A DNA stretch of 61,640 nt from Gemmatimonadota bacterium (GTDB taxonomy: Bacteria > Gemmatimonadota > Gemmatimonadetes > Longimicrobiales > Gaopeijiaceae): the NCBI GenBank assembly GCA_009692205.1, contig SHZR01000016.1:1-61640 (forward strand), in the 5' to 3' direction. The notes under the pieces are model-generated. The model saw nothing but the letters and a program-made list of their open reading frames with translations. It made no database searches and was not told the origin of the DNA. Shown here in pieces: positions 50,254-59,037 of the stretch. Every line of letters begins with the position of its first letter. The stretch's first letter is position 1. Position numbers and translations under genes: made by a program.

Positions 50254-51815
50254 CCCGAGACGAGATCTTCGCCGCGCTCGGGCTCGATGAGAGCTGCTCG
50301 GGCGGGTTCGACGGGCATTGGCTTGGCTCCGGCGCAGACCTCGAGGTTCGCTCCCCGATCGACGGGGCGAGGCTCGCCACCGTGCGGCAGGTCACCGAGG
50401 CCGAGTACGACCGCGTTGCCGAGCGTGCTCACGCCGCATTCCTCGAGTGGCGGAAGGTCCCCGCCCCCAAGCGCGGAGAGTTGGTCCGGCGCCTCGGCGA
50501 TCGGCTGCGTGCACACAAGCACGCGCTCGGTGCGCTCGTGACGCTCGAGATGGGCAAGATCCGAGCGGAGGGTGAGGGCGAGGTCCAGGAGATGATCGAC
50601 ATCTGCGACTTCGCCAATGGTCTGTCGCGCCAGCTCTACGGGCTCACCATGCAGAGCGAGCGACCCGATCACCACATGCGCGAGCAGTGGCACCCGCTGG
50701 GTGTGGTCGGCGTGGTCACCGCGTTCAACTTCCCCGCAGCGGTGTGGAGCTGGAACGCCGCCCTGGCAGCCGTGTGCGGGGACGCGACGCTGTGGAAGCC
50801 TTCGTCGGCGACGCCGCTCACCGCGATCGCCGTCACGAAGCTCGCGGCCGAAGTCTGCCGAGAGTGCGACGCCGACCCGGCGATCTTCTCGCTCGTCATC
50901 GGGCGTGGTTCGGACGTGGGCGACCGACTGCTGCACGACGCGCGCATCCCGCTGGTCTCCGCGACGGGATCGTGCCGCGTGGGCAAGCGCGTCGCCGAGG
51001 TGGTGGGCAAGCGGCTCGGGCGCACGATCCTCGAGCTCGGCGGCAACAACGCCATCATCGTCACGCCGTACGCCAACCTGGGTCTCGCCGTGCCCTCGAT
51101 CGTCTTCGGCGCGGTGGGCACGGCAGGCCAGCGGTGCACGAGCACCCGGCGCATCATCGTCCACCGGTCCATGAGCGACACGCTCGTGGACCGACTCGTG
51201 CGGGCCTACCGTGGCGTACGCATCGGCGACCCGATGGCCGACGGTACACTCATGGGCCCCCTCGTGAACCACGCCGCGGTCGATGCGCTCCTAGAGGCCC
51301 GTCGCCGCGTCCAGGAGGAGGGCGGTCGGATCCTCTACGGGGGCGAGCGACTCGAAGGTCCCGAGTATCCGGGTGGACTGTACGTGACGCCCTGCATCGC
51401 CGCCGCTGAGAACCACTACGCGATCGTCCAGGAAGAGACGTTCGCACCGATCCTCTATGTGCTCGAGTACGGCGACGCGGCCAACTCGCCGTTCGACGCG
51501 ATCGACGACTTGGAGGAGGCCGTTCGGCTCCACAACGCCGTCCCGCAGGGGCTCTCCTCCGCGATCTTCACCGACAACGTCCGCGAGGCTGAATACTTCG
51601 TCTCGCACCGCGGCAGCGACTGCGGCATCGCCAACGTGAACATCGGCACGTCCGGAGCCGAGATCGGCGGCGCCTTCGGAGGCGAGAAGGAGACCGGCGG
51701 CGGCCGCGAGTCCGGCTCCGACTCCTGGAAGGCCTACATGCGCCGCCAGACCAACACGGTCAACTGGAGCACCGAGCTGCCCCTCGCGCAGGGACTCGAG
51801 TTCGGGGTGGAGTAG
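50250..51815 (+). CDS. Aldehyde dehydrogenase, alpha-aminoadipic semialdehyde (ALDH7)-like
   Basis: NAD-dependent aldehyde dehydrogenase of 521 aa. Visible are VVTAFNFPAAVWSWNAALAA (Asn of the oxyanion hole), LELGGNNA (general-base Glu), GTAGQRCTSTRR (nucleophile Cys near residue 296) and QEETFAPILYVLEY. SWKAYMRRQTNTVNWS and the GGNNA variant point to the ALDH7/antiquitin branch, which oxidises 2-aminoadipate semialdehyde in lysine breakdown. It overlaps dnaE by 4 nt, an unusual partnership that may only reflect gene packing. Confidence 0.88.
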   Translation: MTRDEIFAALGLDESCSGGFDGHWLGSGADLEVRSPIDGARLATVRQVTEAEYDRVAERAHAAFLEWRKVPAPKRGELVRRLGDRLRAHKHALGALVTLEMGKIRAEGEGEVQEMIDICDFANGLSRQLYGLTMQSERPDHHMREQWHPLGVVGVVTAFNFPAAVWSWNAALAAVCGDATLWKPSSATPLTAIAVTKLAAEVCRECDADPAIFSLVIGRGSDVGDRLLHDARIPLVSATGSCRVGKRVAEVVGKRLGRTILELGGNNAIIVTPYANLGLAVPSIVFGAVGTAGQRCTSTRRIIVHRSMSDTLVDRLVRAYRGVRIGDPMADGTLMGPLVNHAAVDALLEARRRVQEEGGRILYGGERLEGPEYPGGLYVTPCIAAAENHYAIVQEETFAPILYVLEYGDAANSPFDAIDDLEEAVRLHNAVPQGLSSAIFTDNVREAEYFVSHRGSDCGIANVNIGTSGAEIGGAFGGEKETGGGRESGSDSWKAYMRRQTNTVNWSTELPLAQGLEFGVE

Positions 51816-52012
51816 GCCAGCCCCTCAGCGCGGAGCCGCTCGGATGGCTGGCTCAGCTCCTCGGACGCGTGCTGGACGACGATCTCTCACCGAGGCGGGG
51901 GATCGCGGCCATCACCGGGGCCACGCTGACGACGCGCGCGGTCACCGGAGCCGCGCGGCGTGTGCTGGCGGTGCACAAGGTGCTCGCGCCGCTCCGGGGC
52001 GACCCCCGGTGA
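51816..52012 (+). pseudogene. FMN-binding domain remnant, coupled to the next membrane gene
   Basis: A frame with no normal start begins at the aldehyde dehydrogenase stop and reads PLGWLAQLLGRVLDDDL, then GIAAITGATLTTRAVTGAAR and RVLAVHKVL, ending TGA. ITGATLTT is the covalent flavinylation site used by ApbE (S/T-G-A-T-x-S/T) in RnfG/NqrC-like domains. The first half of the domain is absent; the only in-frame start is GTG 51869, giving 47 aa. The stop overlaps the next gene's GTG. Confidence 0.6.
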
Positions 52013-52521
52013 GCCCCTTCCAGAAGTGGTTGGTGTGGAGCAGCTCGGTCATGACAGGCCTGACGGGGCTCGTGTACTGGTGGATGCGGAACCGGATGGA
52101 GCCGCTCGACGAATTCGCGGTGATCAACCATCCACTCGAGCCATGGATGCTGAAGGCCCATATTCTCGTGGCCCCGGTGATGGTCTTCGCGTTCGGCGCG
52201 ATCGCCGGCGAGCACATCTGGCGCCAATACCGGCAGCGTGTGAAAGCGGGACGCCGGTCAGGGTTACTGTCCGCGTGGGTGATCGCGCCGATGATCCTGA
52301 GCGGGTACCTGATCCAGGCGGTGACGCACGCGGGGTGGCTGTCGGCCCTCGCCTGGGCCCATTTGGTGACGGGCGTGGTCTACCTCGTTGGGCTCGGCGC
52401 GCACCACCGGGTCGTGCGAAGGCTCTGGCCGCGCGTGACGCCGGTCGCTGACCCCTCCTACGGCCGCAGCGACTCCAGCGTCGGCACGATCGCGTCCACC
52501 CGGAAGGGCGGTATCCGGTAG
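52009..52521 (+). CDS. Four-helix membrane protein (DUF4405-like)
   Basis: Membrane protein of 170 aa from GTG 52009, which overlaps the FMN-remnant stop. Helices: KWLVWSSSVMTGLTGLVYWW, LKAHILVAPVMVFAFGAIAG, LLSAWVIAPMILSGYLIQA and WAHLVTGVVYLVGLGAH. Paired His residues (INHPLEPWMLKAH, GEHIWR, VTHAGW, AHLV) could ligate b-type hemes, as in DUF4405/cytochrome b561-like proteins that partner FMN-binding domains. The last 21 codons overlap the end of the converging DUF4340 gene. Confidence 0.65.
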   Translation: MSPFQKWLVWSSSVMTGLTGLVYWWMRNRMEPLDEFAVINHPLEPWMLKAHILVAPVMVFAFGAIAGEHIWRQYRQRVKAGRRSGLLSAWVIAPMILSGYLIQAVTHAGWLSALAWAHLVTGVVYLVGLGAHHRVVRRLWPRVTPVADPSYGRSDSSVGTIASTRKGGIR

Positions 52522-53372
52522 CGCACGCTATCGCCTGCGGCCGTGGCCCAACGGTCGCCGCTTCCGCTCCCCACGGTGACCGCGGCGAGCTGCTCCCCCG
52601 AGGCTGAGTACGCTACGGTGGCGCCGCCCTGCGGCAGCGCCCCGATCGAGTCCCCCGGCGCGATGAATCTCGATGCGACGAGGCCGCCACCCAGCTCGTT
52701 GAGGAGGCTCTGCACATGGCGACCGTCGGCCGCGCCACCGCCCTCGAACGTCCACACGCTGTCCGTGCGCACCAGCGCGAAGGAGTCGGCGTCACGTTCG
52801 ACGGTAATGCGCCTCACCTGAGACGTATCGATCGCGAGCATCTTCCGGTTGCGCCAGTCGTCGAGCCCTCGGTACAGGTAGTTTCGTAGCCCGCTCGTGA
52901 GCAGATAGACGGCATCTTCGTCCGGGATGCGCGCGTAGATCGTCCCCCCGCGCGGGCCGTCCAACCCCACCAGGAGCCTGCGGGTTGAGCCCCCCGCCTC
53001 GAACTCCAGCGTTGCCGCGGTGTCCGCATCGACGCCCATGCGCGCATGGTTCGAGGGATTGCTGGCCGCGAGCCCGTCGACCTCGGTGTCGCCCAGCGTC
53101 TGGAAGAAGCGCGCCACGGCTCCCGAATCGCTCTTGAACCCGTTCACCACCCAGGAGCCGTCGACCCGCCGAAGCTCGACCGTCGCCCCGGGGTGCGAGA
53201 GCCGAACGGCGGTGAGCGTCGAGTCGGTCGCGCTCTCAAAGAACGCGGCGATCGGCCCCGTGATCTCGGCCTCGGAGGCAGGCTCCCGGCTCGAGACCAG
53301 GAAGACGACGAGCCACAGCACGGCCGCGCCGCCGAGGACGCCGAGGAGCCGCTTGAGAGTCCGCTCGCTCAT
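52458..53372 (-). CDS. DUF4340 domain protein
   Basis: Membrane-anchored protein of 304 aa: one N-terminal helix (LLGVLGGAAVLWLVVFLVSS) followed by an extracytoplasmic beta-rich part with WVVNGFKSDSGAVARFFQTL, LLVGLDGPRGGTIYARI, VYLLTSGLRNYLYRGLDDWRN and ITVERDADSFALVRTDSVWTF. These are DUF4340 repeats. The family is regularly found after GldG-type genes; here the start overlaps the GldFG stop, so it is the third subunit of the same transporter operon. Confidence 0.85.
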   Translation of the reverse strand: MSERTLKRLLGVLGGAAVLWLVVFLVSSREPASEAEITGPIAAFFESATDSTLTAVRLSHPGATVELRRVDGSWVVNGFKSDSGAVARFFQTLGDTEVDGLAASNPSNHARMGVDADTAATLEFEAGGSTRRLLVGLDGPRGGTIYARIPDEDAVYLLTSGLRNYLYRGLDDWRNRKMLAIDTSQVRRITVERDADSFALVRTDSVWTFEGGGAADGRHVQSLLNELGGGLVASRFIAPGDSIGALPQGGATVAYSASGEQLAAVTVGSGSGDRWATAAGDSVRYRIPPFRVDAIVPTLESLRP

Positions 53373-55591
53373 GCGACCACCCCCTGCCAACGAGCCTCTG
53401 CACGCCGCCGCCGCCCGGTCACGCGCAGCAGGCCGAACAGGACAAACAGGATCGGTACGCCCACGAGGTTGCCCCACTTGAGGACGTTCCTCGTGAGGTC
53501 GGACTCGAAGACCAGGCTGGGAGGCGTGCGATCCTTGGAGCGGATGCTGAGGAGCGCCTCGTCCTGGGCGAGCCAATCGATCGAGTTCGCCAGGAACGCG
53601 AGGTTGCCCGGATTCGACTGGATGAACTGACCCTCCGTGAACGTGGCATCCCCGACGACGACCATCCGCCCCCGGCCATCCCCCTCCGGCGGGGTCACGG
53701 CCACGGCAAGCGTGCGAACCGCCAGCTGCTCAGGCGGAACGTTCCATTCCTGATCTGGCAGGATCGGCAGGGACATATCGCGCATCGCACCCGCCTCGCT
53801 GGTCTGCCAGAGCGGCGTCACGTTCGTGCTGTCCGAGACCTCCAGCGCGGCCACCCACCCCATGCTGAGCGCGTTGATGCCGCTGGTGATCGCGTGGTCC
53901 GCGGCGGGGCGCGCGATCGGCCAGAGCGGATACGGCACGACGACCTGGAAGATTCCCTGGCTCCCGAGGTTGACCTGCTGGCTGGAGGCCAGGTCCGCCA
54001 CCAGGCCCGAGGCGATCCCGATCCCACGGTCCGTGAGCAGGCCCTCGAGCCCAGACGTGACGGGGATGATCATCGGCGACTGTTCGTCCAGGGTGCCCGG
54101 CTCCAGCATCATCAGCGTGGCGCCGCCCGCGTCGACGAATTCACGGACGCGCTGGAGCGCGGAGCTGCTGAACGGCTCCGTCGGTCCCTGGACGACGAGC
54201 ACCTCGACCGCCTCGCGCGAGATCTCCGGAACTGAGTCGCCCATCAGGTCGACCGCGCGCATGTCGTAGCGCTGGCCGAGGTTGTCCATGAGGCCCGGCA
54301 CGTCCCCGAGCCGTTGACTCCCGTAGCCCTGGACGTAGCCCAGCCCCACCCTGTCGGTGGTGGTCATGTCGTAGATCGTCGACGCGAGCCGGAACTCGAG
54401 GTCGTCGGTACGATCGATCACCGGCGTCACCGAGCTGCGCTCCGCGTAGCGGATGGCCAGGCCGTAGTAGCCCCTGCGCACCACGAATTGGTCTTCGCTG
54501 AGCACGTTGAACTCGACCGGATAGATGCCGAGCGCCTCCGCTTCCGAGCCGGCCTCTTCGTCCTCGTCCGGATCGACTTCGGTCACCAACAGGTTTCCGT
54601 TCGCCGCCCCGTGCATGTCGGCGAGGACGTCGCGAATGTCGCGCAGCTGGAGCTGCAGCTCGGGCGGAAGCTGCGACGACGCGAAGAGCTTCACCTCGAC
54701 CAGGTCGTCCAGGTCCGCGAGCAGGTCGCGCGTGCCGTCCTCCAGGGTGTAGAGGTTCCCGGAGGTGAGATCGACACGGCCGCGCACGTAGCTGCCGAGC
54801 AGGTTCACCACCAACACCAAGAGCGCCACGACCGCCGACCCGACGCGCAGGCGGCGCCACTCCACCCTGCTGTGGCTCAGGCGCTCACGCAGGACCGCGC
54901 CGAGCGCAAGCATGACGAAAAGCCCGGTCGTCGACACGAAGTACACGACGTCGCGGAGATCGATCACACCCCGGGCGACGTTCTGGAAGTGGCTCAGCAC
55001 GGAGAGCTTCGCCACGGCGCCCGAGAGCACCGGCGGGAGTCCGATCTGCACGACCGGCAGCCCGATCAGGAAGAGCACGAAAGCCGTGCCCGCCGCAACG
55101 ATGAACGCGGTGATCTGGTTGCGCGTGAAACTCGACGCCCACAGCCCGAGTGCCACGAACTGGGCCGCGAGAAGGCCGGCGCCGATATACTGCGCCACCA
55201 CGATGCCGACGTCGGCATCGGAGACGAGCAGCACCCCGATCGCCGTCGGCACCGTGCCCGCCAGCGCGAGCATCACGAAGATCCAATCGCCGAGCAGCTT
55301 GCCGATGACGACGTCGAGCTCCGTCACCGGCTGTGCCAGCAGCCACTCGAGCGTGCGGCTCCGGCGCTCCTCCGCCACGGAGCGCATGGTGGCGGCCGGC
55401 ACGAACACCGCGAAGAGGATCGGTAGCAAGTCGAATATGGGGCGCAGGGACGCCACACCCATCGCGTACATCGAGCGGTAGGCGAGGAAGAGCGAGATAC
55501 CGAGGAAGGCGACGATGAGCACGTACGCCGTCGGTTGATCGAAGTAGCCGCGAACCTCGCGGCGAGCGACCGCCCAGATGTTGCGCATCAT
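53369..55591 (-). CDS. Fused ABC-2 permease and GldG-like protein
   Basis: Membrane protein of 740 aa joining two units that are separate genes in Bacteroidota. Residues 1-230 form an ABC-2 type permease (EVRGYFDQPTAYVLIVAFLG, six helices, EERRSRTLEWLLAQPVTELD), like GldF. After a further helix (AVVALLVLVVNLLGSYVRGR), residues about 270-700 are a GldG/DUF4350-like domain (RVDLTSGNLYTLEDGTRDLL, GYVQGYGSQ, LMMLEPG, RMVVVGDATFTE), with a last helix before a basic end. It couples to the ATPase at 55588 and to DUF4340 downstream. Confidence 0.88.
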   Translation of the reverse strand: MMRNIWAVARREVRGYFDQPTAYVLIVAFLGISLFLAYRSMYAMGVASLRPIFDLLPILFAVFVPAATMRSVAEERRSRTLEWLLAQPVTELDVVIGKLLGDWIFVMLALAGTVPTAIGVLLVSDADVGIVVAQYIGAGLLAAQFVALGLWASSFTRNQITAFIVAAGTAFVLFLIGLPVVQIGLPPVLSGAVAKLSVLSHFQNVARGVIDLRDVVYFVSTTGLFVMLALGAVLRERLSHSRVEWRRLRVGSAVVALLVLVVNLLGSYVRGRVDLTSGNLYTLEDGTRDLLADLDDLVEVKLFASSQLPPELQLQLRDIRDVLADMHGAANGNLLVTEVDPDEDEEAGSEAEALGIYPVEFNVLSEDQFVVRRGYYGLAIRYAERSSVTPVIDRTDDLEFRLASTIYDMTTTDRVGLGYVQGYGSQRLGDVPGLMDNLGQRYDMRAVDLMGDSVPEISREAVEVLVVQGPTEPFSSSALQRVREFVDAGGATLMMLEPGTLDEQSPMIIPVTSGLEGLLTDRGIGIASGLVADLASSQQVNLGSQGIFQVVVPYPLWPIARPAADHAITSGINALSMGWVAALEVSDSTNVTPLWQTSEAGAMRDMSLPILPDQEWNVPPEQLAVRTLAVAVTPPEGDGRGRMVVVGDATFTEGQFIQSNPGNLAFLANSIDWLAQDEALLSIRSKDRTPPSLVFESDLTRNVLKWGNLVGVPILFVLFGLLRVTGRRRRAEARWQGVVA

Positions 55592-56556
55592 GGCGTCACC
55601 TCGCTCGGTACGTCGGGCGGTACTTCGGCCGCGGGCGCCTCGACGGTGAGCGCGCGGAAGATCTGCTCGAGGCTCGCGCGCTCACGGTGGAGCTCCCAGA
55701 GGGTCCAACCGCGGTCACGCGCCATCGCGAAGATCTCCGGCCGCAGCTCGAGTTCGTCCCCCGCCTCCAACGTCACCCGCACCCGGTCGTTCACGGGCTC
55801 GAAGCTGTGCGAGATCACCCCGCGAAGCGTTCCGAGCGACTCAGCCACGCCGCCCCCCTCCGCCTCGACGATGTAGCGCGCCCCACCGGTGCGCTTGGCC
55901 ATGAGTTCCTGCACGCTCCCCTCGGCGGCCAGGTGACCCTGGCTGAGGATCACCAGACGCGAGCAGGTCGCTTCGACCTCCTGCATGACGTGGGTGCTGA
56001 GGAGCACCGTGCGCTCGCGTCCGAGCGTGCTCACCAAGCGCCTGATCTCCACCCGCTGGTTGGGGTCGAGCCCTTCGGTCGGCTCATCGAGGATGAGCAC
56101 CTCGGGCCGGTGCAGAATGGCGCTCGCGAGTCCGATGCGCTGGCGATACCCCTTCGAGCACTCGCCGATGGGGCGGTAGAACACCGCGCCGATATCCGTC
56201 TCCTCGACCGCGGCTTTCACGCCGGATCTCGCATCCTCGCGAGAGAGCCCCCGCAGGTCCGCCACGTAATCGAGGTACTCGGCGACGATCAGCTCCTCGT
56301 AGAGCGGGTTGGCCTCGGGCAGGTAGCCGATCCGGCGCTTCGCGGCCAAGGGGTCGTCCGTCACGGAGACGCCGTCGAGGAGCACGGCTCCTTCGTCTGG
56401 CTGTAGCGTGCCCGTGATCATGCGCATCGTCGTGGTCTTTCCCGCGCCGTTGGGGCCGAGGAAACCGACCACGTCACCACGCTCGACCTTGAACGTCAGG
56501 CGGTCCACGGCCGTGACGCCGCCGTACCGCTTGGTCACACCCTCCAACGAGATCAT
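55588..56556 (-). CDS. ABC transporter ATP-binding protein (GldA-like)
   Basis: Motor subunit of 322 aa for the fused permease. Walker A is GPNGAGKTTTMRMITG, the Q-loop is IGYLPEANPLYEEL, the signature is CSKGYRQRIGLASAI and Walker B is VLILDEPTEGLD, followed by the H-loop LLSTHVMQEVE. An extra C-terminal domain of about 100 residues is typical of ABC-2 ATPases. The stop overlaps the permease start (ATGA). Together with GldFG and DUF4340 it forms a complete three-gene operon; the substrate is unknown and gliding is not implied. Confidence 0.92.
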   Translation of the reverse strand: MISLEGVTKRYGGVTAVDRLTFKVERGDVVGFLGPNGAGKTTTMRMITGTLQPDEGAVLLDGVSVTDDPLAAKRRIGYLPEANPLYEELIVAEYLDYVADLRGLSREDARSGVKAAVEETDIGAVFYRPIGECSKGYRQRIGLASAILHRPEVLILDEPTEGLDPNQRVEIRRLVSTLGRERTVLLSTHVMQEVEATCSRLVILSQGHLAAEGSVQELMAKRTGGARYIVEAEGGGVAESLGTLRGVISHSFEPVNDRVRVTLEAGDELELRPEIFAMARDRGWTLWELHRERASLEQIFRALTVEAPAAEVPPDVPSEVTP

Positions 56557-56575
56557 CTCGACTCCTGACTCTGGT

Positions 56576-56606
56576 CCCCAAAAACGAAAAGAGCCGCGCC
56601 GGCTCT
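56576..56606 (-). terminator. Rho-independent terminator after the DUF72 gene
   Basis: On the minus strand AGAGCC-GGCGC-GGCTCT forms a 6-bp hairpin followed by TTTTCGTTTTTGG. It separates the DUF72 gene from the ABC transporter operon. Confidence 0.7.
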
Positions 56607-56718
56607 GGCTCGACGTGGCTCATGCGCGCGGGTCGGAGTGCCTCCCCCGACCAATCGAGCGAGGGCCCGCCGCTGTCGCTTCCGAACGGGTCCCGTAGAG
56701 AAATATCGCGGCCCGATT

Positions 56719-57501
56719 CTATTCGCCGCGCCGGGCCTTGTCCACCCGCTTGGATGCAGGCCGCGCAGAAGGAGTTGCCGGGCCCGCCGACCCCGAAGCG
56801 CCTGCCAACTCCCGGAAGCGCGCCGCCAGCCTCGGACCGGCGCCCTCGTCCTCGTGCTTGAAGAACACGAAGGCCCGGTCCCAGCCCGTGGCCGCCACCC
56901 GTTCCGCCCACCTGGCCAGGTCGTCGTCGGTGTAGTCCGGCCGCCGAAGCCGCAGGTATCCCCAGGATGTGGTGGATAGGATCGGCTCGTCGTCCGCGGA
57001 CTCCTCGTTGTCGGCGCACACGAGCGCCATGCCGTGCTCGCGCAGCACGTCGTGGACCGCCTCGTCTCTCCAAGTCTCGTGTCGGAACTCGAAGGCACCG
57101 GGGGCGCCCGCGGGCAGGGTGCTGAGGAACGTCGCGAGCCGATCCACATCCGCCTTCAGGTTGGGTGGGAGCTGAAAGAGCACGACGCCGAGGCGGGCTC
57201 CGAGCGAGGCGACCGTCGACATCAGGTACTCGGTGGGCTCACGCGCCTCTGGCTTGAGCCGCGCGAAGTGCGTGATGCGGCGCGACGCCTTGATCGAAAA
57301 GCGGAACGCATCCGGCACCTGACTCGCCCAGCCCTCCAGCACGGAGGCGTTCGGCAGCCGATAGAACGTGTTGTTGATCTCGACCGCGTTCAGGCGCTCC
57401 CCGTAGTACGAGAGCATGCGCTTGGCCGAGAGATCCTCGGGATAGAAGCTCCCCTTCCACTCGGCGTAGCTGTAGCCGCTCGTACCGACGTAGATCTCCA
57501 C
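56719..57501 (-). CDS. DUF72 domain protein
   Basis: TIM-barrel-like protein of 260 aa of unknown function. It opens MEIYVGTSGYSYAEWKGSFY and shows AVEINNTFYRLP, FRFSIKASRRITH, VLFQLPPNLK, AFEFRHETW and YLRLRRPDY, the conserved DUF72 blocks. The last 30 residues are a basic, low-complexity tail (ARPASKRVDKARRGE), longer than usual. A terminator follows. Confidence 0.9.
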   Translation of the reverse strand: MEIYVGTSGYSYAEWKGSFYPEDLSAKRMLSYYGERLNAVEINNTFYRLPNASVLEGWASQVPDAFRFSIKASRRITHFARLKPEAREPTEYLMSTVASLGARLGVVLFQLPPNLKADVDRLATFLSTLPAGAPGAFEFRHETWRDEAVHDVLREHGMALVCADNEESADDEPILSTTSWGYLRLRRPDYTDDDLARWAERVAATGWDRAFVFFKHEDEGAGPRLAARFRELAGASGSAGPATPSARPASKRVDKARRGE

Positions 57502-57630
57502 GATTCACCCCCCTCCCAAGACGGTCGCACTGGCCCAAGGCTCGCGGTTCGTGAAACTTTGGCCCGGAGCCACCCGTCCCGAAAGACGTCTTGGTGCGGC
57601 GCCCCGACTTTGCTGAAAGAGGTTCGTGCA

Positions 57631-57963
57631 ATGGGCCCAGAGATGTGGGTCGCCCTACTCGCGGTCTTCGTGAGCGGCGGAGCCATCGGGACTGCGGGAA
57701 CACTCCTCTCGCAGTGGCTCCTCAAGAGGTTCGACGCATCAGCGTCGCCACCAGAGCGGCTCGACGTGGCCGAGGTGGAGGTGCTGCGGTCGGAGGTGGC
57801 CGACCTCGGTCGGCATCTGCAGAACCTCGACGCCCGCTTGGACTTCACGGAGCGACTGCTCGATGGGGGGCTGCCGGTGACGCCGGCGCCCGCGCGCATC
57901 ACCGGGTCGGAGCCCGACACGGCCGGGACGCGGCCGAGCGAACTCCGACCCAGCGCGAGTTAA
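57631..57963 (+). CDS. Small membrane-anchored coiled-coil protein
   Basis: Protein of 110 aa: an N-terminal helix (MWVALLAVFVSGGAIGTAGTLLSQW), then LDVAEVEVLRSEVADLGRHL and QNLDARLDFTERLL, a heptad-like coil, then a Pro/Thr-rich tail. This resembles small envelope spacers. ATG 57631 chosen because the helix follows directly. It overlaps the next gene's stop by 4 nt, tail to tail. Confidence 0.6.
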   Translation: MGPEMWVALLAVFVSGGAIGTAGTLLSQWLLKRFDASASPPERLDVAEVEVLRSEVADLGRHLQNLDARLDFTERLLDGGLPVTPAPARITGSEPDTAGTRPSELRPSAS

Positions 57964-58391
57964 CGCCGGCCCTTCTTTCCCTTCTTTTTCGGCTTGCGAC
58001 CCTGGTTGGGGTGCTCCAGATGCTGCCAGGTCTCGCCCCGGCGGAGCATGTAGATCGTACTGGCCGAGACGCCAAACTTCCGGGCCCACTCGGCGCCGGA
58101 TGCCTTCCAGCGATCCGCCTTCTCATCCCAGTCGTCCAAGACTTTCTTCGCCTGGGCGGCGTTGAGCTGGGCATGCGGGGAATTCTCGCCACGCAGCCAA
58201 ACGTTCGACCCATACCAGCGGTCGACGGTCTGAAGCGGGCCCGCCACCCCACGTCCGGTGTGGCCCAAACAGTAGTGGCGGACTTGGTCGACCGAGAACT
58301 GCGGGTGCTGACGCGCGATTTCCGCGTATAGGAACCCGTCCTCGGCCAACTTGCGCCATTTGACGACGAGGTCGCCGTCCGGCTTTGCCAT
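57960..58391 (-). CDS. Putative DNA-binding protein with two helix-turn-helix-like parts
   Basis: Protein of 143 aa. The front has WRKLAEDGFLYAEIARQHPQ and SVDQVRHYCLG; the back has LNAAQAKKVLDDWDEKADRW and ASGAEWARKFGVSASTIYML with RRGETWQHL. The latter is a clear recognition helix of the kind found in HTH modules of homing endonucleases and resolvases. It ends in a very basic tail (KPKKKGKKGRR). No nuclease motif is present. Role unknown. Confidence 0.6.
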   Translation of the reverse strand: MAKPDGDLVVKWRKLAEDGFLYAEIARQHPQFSVDQVRHYCLGHTGRGVAGPLQTVDRWYGSNVWLRGENSPHAQLNAAQAKKVLDDWDEKADRWKASGAEWARKFGVSASTIYMLRRGETWQHLEHPNQGRKPKKKGKKGRR

Positions 58392-58491
58392 CGTGAGTGT
58401 CTCCTGGTTTGTTGCGTGGGGGGTGCTGGTGCGCTGGCGTTAACCCTGCGGAAGATACCGAAGTTCCAACGGACCGGCGACGCGCGACTCG

Positions 58492-59037
58492 TTAAAGCTT
58501 CATCGACAGTCGATGCGCGAACCTCTGGCGGAACTTCGCAAGTTTCGGGCCGATCACGATTCGGCAGTACGGCTGGCCGGAGTTTAGGCGAAAGTACTCG
58601 TCGTGGTAGCGCTCGGCCGGATAGAACTCCTCGAGGCGCGAGACCTCGGTGACGATGGGGTCGTCCCACGGCCCGTCCTCGCCCAGCGCGGCGATGACCG
58701 CGCGGGCGGTCTCCATCTGCTCGTCGGAGTGAGTGTAAATCGCAGAGCGGTACTGCGTTCCGACGTCCGCTCCCTGCCGGTTCGGCGTCGTGGGATCGTG
58801 GATCGCGAAGAAGATCTCGAGCAGGTCGCGATACGCGAGGACCGCCGCATCGAACGTGACCTGCACGACTTCGGCGTGGCCCGTCCGGCCGCCGCATACC
58901 TGCTCGTACGTGGGACTCTTTGTCGCGCCGCCGGCGTACCCGGACTTCACGGCGCTCACGCCCTGCACCAACTCGAACGCCGCCTCGAGGCACCAGAAGC
59001 ACCCTCCGCCGAGCGTGGCGCGTTCCTCGCGGCTCAC
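58492..59037 (-). CDS. msrA: Peptide methionine-S-sulfoxide reductase
   Basis: Repairs oxidised methionine (S form), 181 aa. Catalytic Cys13 lies in [18 protein letters not shown]; the [22 protein letters not shown] and [23 protein letters not shown] blocks are canonical (written here in parts: [23 protein letters not shown]). [11 protein letters not shown] is the usual C-terminal signature. A GTG start overlaps the stop of ltaE upstream, so the two are coupled. Confidence 0.95.
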   Translation of the reverse strand: MSREERATLGGGCFWCLEAAFELVQGVSAVKSGYAGGATKSPTYEQVCGGRTGHAEVVQVTFDAAVLAYRDLLEIFFAIHDPTTPNRQGADVGTQYRSAIYTHSDEQMETARAVIAALGEDGPWDDPIVTEVSRLEEFYPAERYHDEYFRLNSGQPYCRIVIGPKLAKFRQRFAHRLSMKL

